From Pseudomonadota bacterium (lineage in GTDB: Bacteria; Pseudomonadota; Alphaproteobacteria; Sphingomonadales; Sphingomonadaceae), in the NCBI GenBank assembly GCA_023458055.1, contig JAEXAW010000084.1:214184-278183 (forward strand): a stretch of DNA of 64,000 nucleotides, in the 5' to 3' direction. This document shows, piece by piece, positions 8,727-15,953 of this stretch (positions are counted from its first letter, which is position 1; each line of letters opens with the position of its first letter). The position numbers and the translations under genes were made by a program. The notes beneath the pieces are model-generated. The model had not been told where the DNA came from. It was given only the letters and a program-made list of their open reading frames with translations, and made no database searches.

Positions 8727-8761
8727 ACAAATGTTATAACATTGGCGGCGCGTATGGTCAA
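8727..8761 (-). promoter_or_regulatory. Promoter with palindromic operator for the toxin-antitoxin operon
   Basis: Reading on the minus strand, TTGACC (8761-8756), a 17-bp spacer and TATAAC (8738-8733) form a sigma-70 type promoter. The 14-bp palindrome AATGTTATAACATT at 8730-8743 lies over the -10 box, an ideal site for repression by the AbrB-like antitoxin, alone or with Doc. Repression is inferred. Confidence 0.7.
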
Positions 8762-9296
8762 GCCGCGCGGGGGAGAGTCCCGGCCTCCCGTTTGCCCCCG
8801 CAAACGCAAAAACCCCTCCGCGGGTGGGCGGATGGGCGCATGCGTTTCGTATGTGGATACGAAAGGGGGCACGGTCGGCGCGTCTTGCCGCTGGCGTTCG
8901 CCGGGCTTGACGACTATGGATCATCAAACAGGTGGAAGAGCACTATTGGCTGCTTTTCCGGGGATGCCTTGTGGTGCCATCGCCCCGGATGCGTTGCGGA
9001 TGAAAGGATTGAGCGCCCTTTCGTAAACGCGTCCGGCGGCATGCAATAGCAACCGCAAGGCAGACGTGACGTCATTCGGTTAAGCGAACGACTCCGCGCC
9101 GACCGTTCATCCATGCGAGCATAATCCGAAAGCCTCGCACATCAGACCTGTCCCATTCCCCTTTTGGCCACCAAGGTTCATGAGACGAAAATTCGATAAC
9201 CTATTTGGTTTTATTTTGTCAAGAGGAAATTTCTTATTTGAAGACATGTGGCCCGAATGGTATAAGGAACTTCACAGGAGAGAGGGGAGCGTTCGG
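8762..9296. other. Gene-free region between antitoxin and TonB-like gene
   Basis: About 530 bp without a supportable gene. It is GC-rich on the left and AT-rich just before the TonB-like gene. A small perfect hairpin (8845-8864, TTTCGTAT with loop GTGG) is the only clear structure. Overlapping frames on both strands have no ribosome binding site or protein-like composition. The AT-rich part (9180-9260) is likely the promoter of the gene starting at 9297. Confidence 0.5.
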
Positions 9297-10193
9297 ATGG
9301 GCAGATTATCTCGTCACGTCATCGCAGCGTTGTTTGCCGCATCGGCAATGACCTGTTCTGCGGCCAGCGCCAAACCCAGCCCCCGCGAGCTTGAGCCGAC
9401 GTCGAAATGGCTCATGGACTATCGCGACAATAGCTGCCGTTTATCGCGTCAATTTGGTGCAGGCGACGAGCAAATCTTACTGATGTTGAGCCAATATGGC
9501 CCCAGCGATGCGTTTCGCGTGACCGTGGCCGGGAAACCCACCAAAGTCCTGTTCAGCAGGTCCATGAAGGTGCAGTTTGGGCCCAATGAAGAGGTCCAGA
9601 CCGTTATTGCAGAAGAAGGGACGCTCGGGAAATATCCCGCTTTATTATTTGCGCGTGCCATGACCGTCGCCAAATCCGAGCCTGATGCTGAGTATAAATT
9701 TTCCGACCCGTCAACATGGCAGAGAAGTGCGCCCCCTACATCCGAGCAGCTCGCCGGGGTGCGCAATTTGACCATTGGCGTGGGCCGTAGTCGACCATTG
9801 GTGCTCAAAACCGGATCGCTGTCAAAGCCGTTTGAAGCCCTCACAACCTGTGTCGATAATCTGGTCAAGTCCTGGGGTCTTGATCCCGCAATCGTCAAGA
9901 CGCTGACCCGTGGCGCAACGCCGGAATCCGATCCGGGCAACTGGATACGCTCAAGCGACTATCCTCAGGGAATGTTGATGGCACGCCAGCCTGCCATTGT
10001 TAATTTTCTGCTCAATGTCGATGCTAATGGCGCCGTGACCAAATGTACGATCCAGGAAACGACCTATCCCAAGGCCTTTGACGATGCGGTCTGTAATGCG
10101 GTGACCAAACGCGGCCGTTTCAAACCGGCGCTTGATGCCAACGGGCAAGCCGTCGCCTCCTATTGGCAGCGAACAGTGCGGTTCGTGCTCTGA
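9297..10193 (+). CDS. Periplasmic protein with TonB C-terminal-like domain
   Basis: Exported protein of 298 residues. A signal peptide (1-25, cut after ASA) is followed by a domain of unknown fold (about 26-210) with cysteines in NSCRLSRQ and LTTCVDN, and a C-terminal segment (about 225-298) like the TonB C-terminus: NFLLNVDANGAVTKCTI, then a cysteine pair and RGRFKPALDANG. Such proteins are common in sphingomonads and are often annotated as energy transducer TonB, but there is no cytoplasmic/membrane anchor with a proline linker, so it is unlikely to transduce energy. The ATG at 9297 follows AGGGGAG. It is a single gene ahead of a convergent one. Confidence 0.75.
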   Translation: MGRLSRHVIAALFAASAMTCSAASAKPSPRELEPTSKWLMDYRDNSCRLSRQFGAGDEQILLMLSQYGPSDAFRVTVAGKPTKVLFSRSMKVQFGPNEEVQTVIAEEGTLGKYPALLFARAMTVAKSEPDAEYKFSDPSTWQRSAPPTSEQLAGVRNLTIGVGRSRPLVLKTGSLSKPFEALTTCVDNLVKSWGLDPAIVKTLTRGATPESDPGNWIRSSDYPQGMLMARQPAIVNFLLNVDANGAVTKCTIQETTYPKAFDDAVCNAVTKRGRFKPALDANGQAVASYWQRTVRFVL

Positions 10194-10247
10194 TCGCGGC
10201 GCGTCGGCTGCGGCGTTGATACCGAAAATCGACGCCGCGCCCGCCCA

Positions 10248-11729
10248 CTAACGCACCTCGCCCCACCGATAGGCGATGTCGCCGTCAACCAACTCCGCGT
10301 TGCCCCCTGCAATGCGGATCGCGATCACGGCGTCCGCCGCATCGGCGCTGTTGCGGGCGACCAGTAGGGGCCGTCCTAACCTTGCGCTCGCCCAACCCAT
10401 CTGCATGGCAGCCTCGGGATCAAGCGTGCCGTCGCGGGTGACAGGGGCCGCCGGTTCAATCAGCGGCGGTTTGATGCGCACCGTCCAGCCGGGGAACGCG
10501 GCCTCGACGTCCCGCTCCATCTGCATCAATTGCGGCCAGTCGAACGGGTCTTCGTTCCGTTGCGCAACCGCTATTTCCACCCGGCGGCGCTCTGCATCGA
10601 TCATCAGGGCATCGCGCCGCACCCCGATCTTTTCCGCCGCCCAGCGGGCGAGCGCGTCCGCCTGCGCCTGCTCATTGACGGCGTTGTTGGCCAAAGCCCT
10701 CAGCTTTTCGCGCTCCAGCATCGCGGCGCTGCTTTCGGCGCGCAGCTGGGTGAGTTCGACCCTCGCCTTGCTGCCGCAAACCGCCTCGATCCGGCGTTGC
10801 AGCGCGCCAAGCTTGTCTTCATCAAGCAAGCTTGGCGCAATCACCACCGCGTGAACATCAATGGGGTCGCCGTCATAATTGACCCGCAATTCATCAATGT
10901 CGGCGCGTCCCTGATAGGCTTCTTCCACCAATCGGCTGATGTCAGCCGTCATGCGCGTTTCCCACGCAAGATTGCTCAGCGTTAGCGCCAGCGGCACCGC
11001 GAGCAGGGTGAACATCGCGATGATGCCAAAGGTCTGCAACCGCGTCTGCTTGACCGATAGATGATGCGCAAAACCGAACAGCCTCGCCATGATCGTCGTC
11101 GTAAAGGCAATGGTCATGAAATTGGTCATGAACAGCAAAAAGGCGCCGCCCGCCACCGGCAGGTTGCGGGTCGCCAGCCCGAAGCCGACGGTCGCCAGCG
11201 GCGGCATCAGCGCGGTCGCGATGGCGACGCCGACAATCGTCTCGCCCTTCTTTCGGATCGTGGCATAGGCCCCTGCAAGGCCGGAAAAGAGCGCAACGCC
11301 AAGATCAAGCAAATTGGGCTGGGTGCGCGCGGCAAGTTCGCTGGTGAGCGTCTTGATCGGTGAGGCAAGGACAATCAACGCGGTAAAAACAACCGCAATC
11401 AGCGCCCCGTAAGCGACCGCCTTGCCCGCGCGTTTGACCCCGCGAAAATCAAAGGTCGCGAGCGAAAAGCCCATCCCCATGATCGGCCCCATCAGCGGCG
11501 CGACCAGCATCGCGCCGATAATCACAGCGGGCGAATTTTGCAGTAATCCAAAAATCGCAATGGCAGCGGAGGTCACGATGTAGAAAAGATAGGCGTAATT
11601 CCAGCGGCTATTTTCTTCGACACTATGCCACACATCGGCCTGATCGACCGAGGCGGCGAGATTTATGTCGCGCCATCGCGCCATTTTGTCGATGAAGCTG
11701 GGATCGGAAGCGGGTGCACTATTTTTCAT
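10248..11729 (-). CDS. DUF389 (TIGR00341-like) membrane protein
   Basis: Inner-membrane protein of 493 residues. Residues about 35-240 hold six or seven membrane helices with the family pattern SPAVIIGAMLVAPLMGPIMG near 65-84 and GVAIATALMPPLATVGFGLA near 167-186. Residues about 250-493 are a soluble domain with a mixed alpha/beta look, a C-terminal addition not found in the shortest members. The function of DUF389 proteins is not established. The start at 11729 lacks a strong ribosome binding site. It lies downstream of etfBA but behind the terminator at 11756-11776, so it probably has its own promoter. Confidence 0.85.
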   Translation of the reverse strand: MKNSAPASDPSFIDKMARWRDINLAASVDQADVWHSVEENSRWNYAYLFYIVTSAAIAIFGLLQNSPAVIIGAMLVAPLMGPIMGMGFSLATFDFRGVKRAGKAVAYGALIAVVFTALIVLASPIKTLTSELAARTQPNLLDLGVALFSGLAGAYATIRKKGETIVGVAIATALMPPLATVGFGLATRNLPVAGGAFLLFMTNFMTIAFTTTIMARLFGFAHHLSVKQTRLQTFGIIAMFTLLAVPLALTLSNLAWETRMTADISRLVEEAYQGRADIDELRVNYDGDPIDVHAVVIAPSLLDEDKLGALQRRIEAVCGSKARVELTQLRAESSAAMLEREKLRALANNAVNEQAQADALARWAAEKIGVRRDALMIDAERRRVEIAVAQRNEDPFDWPQLMQMERDVEAAFPGWTVRIKPPLIEPAAPVTRDGTLDPEAAMQMGWASARLGRPLLVARNSADAADAVIAIRIAGGNAELVDGDIAYRWGEVR

Positions 11730-11749
11730 AACGGCGGCCCGACTAGCAC

Positions 11750-11776
11750 AAAAAAGCCCCGGCGGTGAACCGGGGC
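11750..11776 (-). terminator. Intrinsic terminator of the etfBA operon
   Basis: On the minus strand GCCCCGG, a 7-base loop and CCGGGGC (11776-11756) are followed by six T residues (11755-11750). It lies 43 bp past the etfA stop. Confidence 0.85.
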
Positions 11777-11818
11777 CTTTCTTTGGCTTGATAAAGCTGG
11801 GTTAAGGCGCGGTGCCTT

Positions 11819-12748
11819 TTACAGCTTTTGCGTCAGTTCCGGCACGATCTGGAAGAGGTCGCCGACGAGGCCGATGTCAGCGACCTGGAAGATCGGCGCG
11901 TCTTCATCCTTGTTGATCGCGATGATGGTTTTTGAATCCTTCATGCCCGCGAGGTGCTGGATCGCGCCCGAGATGCCGATGGCGATATAGACTTCGGGAG
12001 CCACGATCTTGCCGGTCTGGCCGACCTGATAGTCGTTGGGGGCATAGCCCGCATCGACCGCCGCGCGGCTCGCGCCGACACCCGCCTTGAGCTTGTCCGC
12101 CAAAGGATCGAGCAATTCGTGGAATTTTTCGCTGCTGCCGAACGCGCGGCCGCCCGAGACGATGACCTTCGCGCTGGTCAGCTCGGGGCGTTCCGACTTG
12201 GCGATTTCGGCACTGACGAAGGAGGACAGCCCCTTGTCGCCTGCACCTGAAACCGCTTCGATGGTGCCCGAACCGCCCGATGCCGCCGCCTTGTCGAACG
12301 CGGTGCCGCGCACGGTGATGACGAGCTTGGGATCGGAGGTCTGCACCGTCGCAATCGCATTGCCCGCATAGGTCGGGCGGGTGAAGGTGTCGGCGCTCTC
12401 GACCGAGAGAATGTCCGACAATTGCATCACATCGAGCAGCGCGGCGACGCGCGGCGCGATATTTTTGCCGTTCGAGGTCGCGGGCGCGAGGAAGGCATCA
12501 TGGTGCCCCATCAGGTCCACGATGAGCGGCGCGACATTTTCCGCCAACGCATGGGCATAAGCCGCGTCATCCGCAACATGGACCTTGCCGACGCCTTCGA
12601 TTGCGGCGGCTTCCTTGGCAACGCCATCAACGCCTTGACCCGCCACGAGCAGGTGGACTTCGCCAAGCTTCGATGCGGCGGTCACCGCGGAAAGCGTGGC
12701 GTCCTTGACGTTGCTGCCGTCATGTTCAACCCAAACCAGAGTTTTCAT
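11819..12748 (-). CDS. etfA: Electron transfer flavoprotein alpha subunit
   Basis: FAD-binding subunit (309 residues) of the ETF heterodimer, which takes electrons from acyl-CoA and other dehydrogenases and passes them to ETF-ubiquinone oxidoreductase. The C-terminal FAD domain carries SGGRAFG at 198-204, VGQTGK at 242-247, GISGAIQH at 258-265 and the AINKDEDAPIF stretch near 278-288, all family signatures. Its ATG shares one base with the etfB stop (TAATG), so the subunits are translationally coupled. A terminator follows. No acyl-CoA dehydrogenase gene is adjacent. Confidence 0.97.
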   Translation of the reverse strand: MKTLVWVEHDGSNVKDATLSAVTAASKLGEVHLLVAGQGVDGVAKEAAAIEGVGKVHVADDAAYAHALAENVAPLIVDLMGHHDAFLAPATSNGKNIAPRVAALLDVMQLSDILSVESADTFTRPTYAGNAIATVQTSDPKLVITVRGTAFDKAAASGGSGTIEAVSGAGDKGLSSFVSAEIAKSERPELTSAKVIVSGGRAFGSSEKFHELLDPLADKLKAGVGASRAAVDAGYAPNDYQVGQTGKIVAPEVYIAIGISGAIQHLAGMKDSKTIIAINKDEDAPIFQVADIGLVGDLFQIVPELTQKL

Positions 12749-13494
12749 TATGCCACTCCCATCGCCTTGAGTTTTTCCACCAGTTCATCGACGCTGCCGA
12801 CCTTGATCCCGGCCTGACGCACGGGCGGTTCGGCGACCTTTAAGGTCTTGAGGCGCGGCGCGATATCGACGCCGTAATCGCCCGGCGCCTTGGTCGCGAG
12901 CGGCTTGGACTTCGCCTTCATGATGTTGGGAAGCGAAGCATAGCGCGGTTCGTTCAAGCGCAGGTCGGTGGTGACAATCGCGGGGAGCTTGAGGCTCACC
13001 GTTTCGAGCCCGCCATCGACTTCGCGGGTGACAGCGACGCTATCGCCCGACACTTCGACCTTGGACGCGAACGTGCCCTGGCCCCAGCCGGTGAGCGCGG
13101 CCAGCATTTGGCCCGTCTGGTTCGAGTCATCGTCAATCGCCTGCTTGCCGAGGATGACCAGCTGCGGCTGTTCTTCATCCGCCACGGCCTTGAGCAGCTT
13201 CGCCACAGCGAGCGGCTCGACTTCGGCATCGCTTTCGATGAGGATCGCGCGGTCCGCCCCCATGGCGAGCGCGGTGCGCAGCGTTTCCTGCGCCTTGGCG
13301 GGGCCGACGGACACCGCGACGATCTCGGTCGCAACGCCCTTTTCCTTGAGGCGGATCGCTTCTTCGACGGCAATTTCGTCGAACGGATTCATGCTCATCT
13401 TGACGTTGGCAAGGTCAACCCCCGTGCCATCCGCCTTGACGCGCGGCTTGACGTTATAATCGATCACCCGTTTAACGGGCACCAGGACTTTCAT
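12748..13494 (-). CDS. etfB: Electron transfer flavoprotein beta subunit
   Basis: AMP-binding subunit (248 residues) of ETF. It shows the N-terminal KVLVPVKRVIDYNVKPRV start, NPFDEIAVEEAIRLKE near 36-51 and the beta-subunit signature around DLRLNEPRYASLPNIMKAK at 177-196. The ATG at 13494 has AAGGA eight bases upstream. An 8-bp inverted repeat at 13542-13563, about 50 bp upstream, is a candidate operator. Together with etfA it forms a two-gene unit downstream of the monooxygenase-like gene. Confidence 0.97.
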   Translation of the reverse strand: MKVLVPVKRVIDYNVKPRVKADGTGVDLANVKMSMNPFDEIAVEEAIRLKEKGVATEIVAVSVGPAKAQETLRTALAMGADRAILIESDAEVEPLAVAKLLKAVADEEQPQLVILGKQAIDDDSNQTGQMLAALTGWGQGTFASKVEVSGDSVAVTREVDGGLETVSLKLPAIVTTDLRLNEPRYASLPNIMKAKSKPLATKAPGDYGVDIAPRLKTLKVAEPPVRQAGIKVGSVDELVEKLKAMGVA

Positions 13495-13541
13495 TTGTTC
13501 AATCCTTTCCCAATGAATCGCGACTGTTGCAGTCCCGATAG

Positions 13542-13563
13542 TTGACGTTCACGTTAACGTCAA
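13542..13563. promoter_or_regulatory. Inverted-repeat candidate operator upstream of etfB
   Basis: TTGACGTT, six bases, AACGTCAA: perfect 8-bp arms 48-69 bp before the etfB start and overlapping the stop codon of the monooxygenase-like gene. etf genes belong to regulons for fatty-acid or branched-chain amino-acid breakdown in many proteobacteria, and a MerR-family regulator of the LiuR kind prefers ACGT-containing inverted repeats. Regulator identity is inference. Confidence 0.45.
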
Positions 13564-13877
13564 TAAACTGATAGGCCCTTTTGCCATTGCGGAATTGCCG
13601 CATGGACTTGCGGTGGCCCGGCGAGCAGGCCTTCGACCTCGCCGAGATAGGCGGTGTAATTCGGATGCTGCAAAAACGCCGCAGCCGCCGCTTCGTTGCT
13701 ATAGAGTTGGAACACGCGCAGCACGTCCGCATCTTCTGCGTCAAAACAATAATAATAAGCGAGATGGTCGGCGTTGCCCTGAACCGCAGGCGTCATATAT
13801 TTTTCCCACACCGCGCGAACGGCATCCCGCTGGCCGGGCGCGGTCCGATGCGTGATGAAAAGCGCGTGGGCTGTCAT
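13560..13877 (-). CDS. Antibiotic-biosynthesis-monooxygenase (ABM) fold protein
   Basis: Dimeric alpha/beta-barrel type protein of 105 residues, similar to putative quinol monooxygenases (YgiN group) by size and pattern: an opening strand (ALFITHRTAPGQRD), a central FQLYSNEAAAAAFLQHPNY block near 56-73, and a short C-terminal strand. No cofactor is expected for this family and the substrate is unknown. Its ATG overlaps the stop of an upstream 55-residue ORF (ATGA), indicating coupled translation. It precedes etfBA on the same strand with a 65-bp gap. Confidence 0.75.
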   Translation of the reverse strand: MTAHALFITHRTAPGQRDAVRAVWEKYMTPAVQGNADHLAYYYCFDAEDADVLRVFQLYSNEAAAAAFLQHPNYTAYLGEVEGLLAGPPQVHAAIPQWQKGLSVY

Positions 13878-14041
13878 TGACTTGGCGTTTCCTGCGAGGG
13901 CGAATGGCGAACCATATTATCGAGTTGTTGGATGATCGACGTCTGCCCCATTTCAAGATCAGCTGCGCGCTCATTGAGCACGCACAATATGTCCTCGATG
14001 CGATCAAGTGCCGATTGAAACTGATTCAGATGTTCCAGCAT
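13874..14041 (-). CDS. 55-residue coiled-coil-like small protein, coupled to ABM gene
   Basis: Small ORF starting MLEHLNQFQSALDRIEDIL, with leucine/isoleucine heptads over residues 2-45 that suggest one amphipathic helix or coiled coil. AGGA lies seven bases before the ATG at 14041, and its TGA overlaps the ATG of the downstream monooxygenase-like gene (ATGA). The ribosome binding site and the overlap are the evidence that it is real; I know no family for it. It might bind the ABM-fold protein or simply drive its translation. Confidence 0.6.
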   Translation of the reverse strand: MLEHLNQFQSALDRIEDILCVLNERAADLEMGQTSIIQQLDNMVRHSPSQETPSQ

Positions 14042-14054
14042 GGATCAATCCTAA

Positions 14055-14195
14055 TAAGCCCCTCCCCTTCAGGGGAGGGGTTGGGGTGGGGGCTGTCAAA
14101 ACACGCGGCGCTTGCGGATAGACCCCACCCCACTCGCCTAAGGGCTTACAGCCCTAAGGCTTCATTGCCCCTCCCCTGAAGGGGAGGGGTTAAGG
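14055..14195. repeat. Large hairpin built from two 22-bp palindromes
   Basis: Two identical 22-bp near-palindromes (CCCCTCCCC/GGGGAGGGG arms) at 14059-14080 and 14168-14189 face each other, with an inner G-rich/C-rich pair (about 14081-14092 and 14121-14133). The block can fold into a long stem between sucC and the downstream small-ORF/monooxygenase/etf genes, and may end or attenuate sucC transcripts. This type of GC palindrome is typical of sphingomonad intergenic repeats. Confidence 0.75.
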
Positions 14196-14196
14196 G

Positions 14197-15396
14197 TTAC
14201 GCGACCTTGCGGACTTCTGCCACAATCTTCTTGGCCGCGTCACCGAGGTCATTGGCCGCGATGATGGGCAGGCCGGATTCGGCGAGGATTTTCTTGCCCT
14301 GCTCGACATTGGTGCCTTCAAGGCGGACCACCAGCGGGACCGAGAGGTTCACTTCCTTGGCCGCGGCCACAATACCTTCGGCGATGATGTCATTCTTCAT
14401 GATGCCGCCGAAGATGTTGACGAGGATGCCCTTGACCGCGGGGTCGTTCAGAATGATCTTGAACGCCGCCGTCACCTTTTCCTTCGAAGCGCCGCCGCCG
14501 ACGTCGAGGAAGTTGGCCGGAAATTCACCGTTCAGCTTGATGATGTCCATCGTCGCCATGGCGAGGCCTGCGCCGTTCACCATGCAGCCGATATTGCCGT
14601 CGAGCTTGATGTAAGCGAGGTCATATTTCGACGCTTCGATTTCCATCTCATCTTCTTCGGTCAAATCGCGCAGTTCGGCGAGGTCCTTGTGGCGGAACAT
14701 GGCGTTGCCATCAAAACCGACCTTGGCGTCGAGGACGAGCAGCTTGCCGTCATCGGTGACCGCGAGCGGGTTGATTTCAATCTGTTCCGCATCGGTGCCG
14801 AGGAAAGCGTCATAAAGTTTAGCGACGACATTATTCGCCTGCTTTGCAAGGTCGCCTTCCAGTTCGAGCGCTGCGGCCACCGCGCGGCCATGATGCGGCT
14901 GGAGGCCGGTCGCCGGGTCGATGGTGATGGTGTGGATTTTTTCCGGCGTGTCGTGCGCGACATCTTCAATGTTCATGCCGCCTTCGGTCGAGGCCACAAT
15001 CGCGATACGGCCGGTGGCGCGGTCGACGAGCAGCGCAAGATAATATTCCTTGGCGATGTCAACGCCGTCGGTCACATAAAGGCGCTGCACCTGCTTGCCC
15101 TCAGGACCGGTCTGCACGGTGACGAGCGTGTTGCCGAGCATATCCTTGGCAGCGGATTCAACCTCTTCCTTGGTCTTGGCGAGGCGGACACCGCCCTTGG
15201 CATCGGGGCCGAGTTCCTTGAACTTGCCCTTGCCGCGACCACCCGCATGGATTTGCGCCTTCACCACATAAAGCGGCCCCGGCAGCGTATCGACGGCTTT
15301 GACCGCTTCTTCCACACTCATTGCGGCCACGCCAGCGGGAACCGGAACCCCGAATTTCGCGAGCAATTCCTTGGCCTGATATTCATGAATGTTCAT
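14197..15396 (-). CDS. sucC: Succinyl-CoA ligase (ADP-forming) beta subunit
   Basis: TCA-cycle enzyme subunit of 399 residues that, with SucD, converts succinyl-CoA to succinate and forms ATP. The N-terminal ATP-grasp domain shows MNIHEYQAKELLAKFGVP, AGGRGKGKF near 52-60, EINPLAVTDDG near 207-217, and the C-terminal ligase domain GNIGCMVNGAGLAMATMD near 265-282 and NIFGGIMKNDIIAEGI near 343-358. The ATG at 15396 has AGGAGAAG upstream. sucD is not adjacent: the next genes downstream, after a large hairpin, are the small ORF, the ABM-fold gene and etfBA. Confidence 0.97.
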   Translation of the reverse strand: MNIHEYQAKELLAKFGVPVPAGVAAMSVEEAVKAVDTLPGPLYVVKAQIHAGGRGKGKFKELGPDAKGGVRLAKTKEEVESAAKDMLGNTLVTVQTGPEGKQVQRLYVTDGVDIAKEYYLALLVDRATGRIAIVASTEGGMNIEDVAHDTPEKIHTITIDPATGLQPHHGRAVAAALELEGDLAKQANNVVAKLYDAFLGTDAEQIEINPLAVTDDGKLLVLDAKVGFDGNAMFRHKDLAELRDLTEEDEMEIEASKYDLAYIKLDGNIGCMVNGAGLAMATMDIIKLNGEFPANFLDVGGGASKEKVTAAFKIILNDPAVKGILVNIFGGIMKNDIIAEGIVAAAKEVNLSVPLVVRLEGTNVEQGKKILAESGLPIIAANDLGDAAKKIVAEVRKVA

Positions 15397-15953
15397 GGGA
15401 AGCTTCTCCTGTGCGTAGGGCGCTAGAGGCCCGAGTCCAAAACATGCCCGCGCTTAAGCACAGCCACGCGCACAAGAAAAGGCCCAGAGGCGGATTATTG
15501 CATAGGAAATTGGTCTAACCCGTAAACCCGTAAACAGCGCGACCGGGGCATAAAAATGGCAAAGCTATCGGAGCAACGGGACCGCAGCTGATAGTTATTC
15601 TATCGACATCGCCGTTTTGCTTCGAGGGTCAAAGCCCTTTTGACGCTCCGGAGCGATTTGGCCAATTGCGCACCGTGCTGCGTTGGCAACGCGGCGATTC
15701 CATGCGACACCATTTCCCGGCTTCGACGGCGTCAACCCGGAACCATAATTTGCGCTCTTTGATTTCCTTCGGACAGCTGCCGATCATTTTTTATGTCATC
15801 GGCGCACAGGAAGAATGTCGCATTTGTAAATGCATAGCGGAATAACGAGGATTTCTCCCCCCGTTCCCCTGCCGATTTTTAAATATAGTTAAGCTTTTTG
15901 CGATAGCTTTGCAAAAACATCGGTCGCGCATACAGAAACGGAGCATAGCAGGC
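15397..15953. other. Gene-free region upstream of sucC and the chemoreceptors
   Basis: This 557-bp divergent region holds the promoters of sucC and the first chemoreceptor gene, plus one copy (about 15596-15700) of a dispersed repeat. A short direct repeat CCCGTAAA occurs at about 15519-15535. The AT-rich stretch before 15900 (TTTTTAAATATAGTTAAG) is a likely promoter zone for the chemoreceptor. No gene is supportable. Confidence 0.5.
15596..15700 (-). repeat. Dispersed repeat, copy A
   Basis: Reverse-strand relative of the sequence at 63845-63978: both contain TTGCCAACGCAGCACGG and GGCTTTGA...AGCAAAACG. In the shared frame it reads VANAARCAIGQIAPERQ then KGFDPRSK and ends in TAA at about 15596. 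No start codon or ribosome binding site is visible. Confidence 0.65.

Noticed and set aside
8792..9049. Plus-strand ORF of 85 residues in the gap after the antitoxin
   Set aside because: No ribosome binding site, Arg/Gly/Trp-rich composition typical of chance frames in GC-rich DNA.
14042..14196. Possible mobile element in the GC-rich hairpin region
   Set aside because: No transposase or target duplication; the length and symmetry fit an intergenic palindrome.
15909..15953. Upstream TTG start for the first chemoreceptor
   Set aside because: The added residues (QKHRSRIQKRSIAG) do not belong to a sensor domain and the TTG has no ribosome binding site; the ATG at 15954 fits the paralogue's start.
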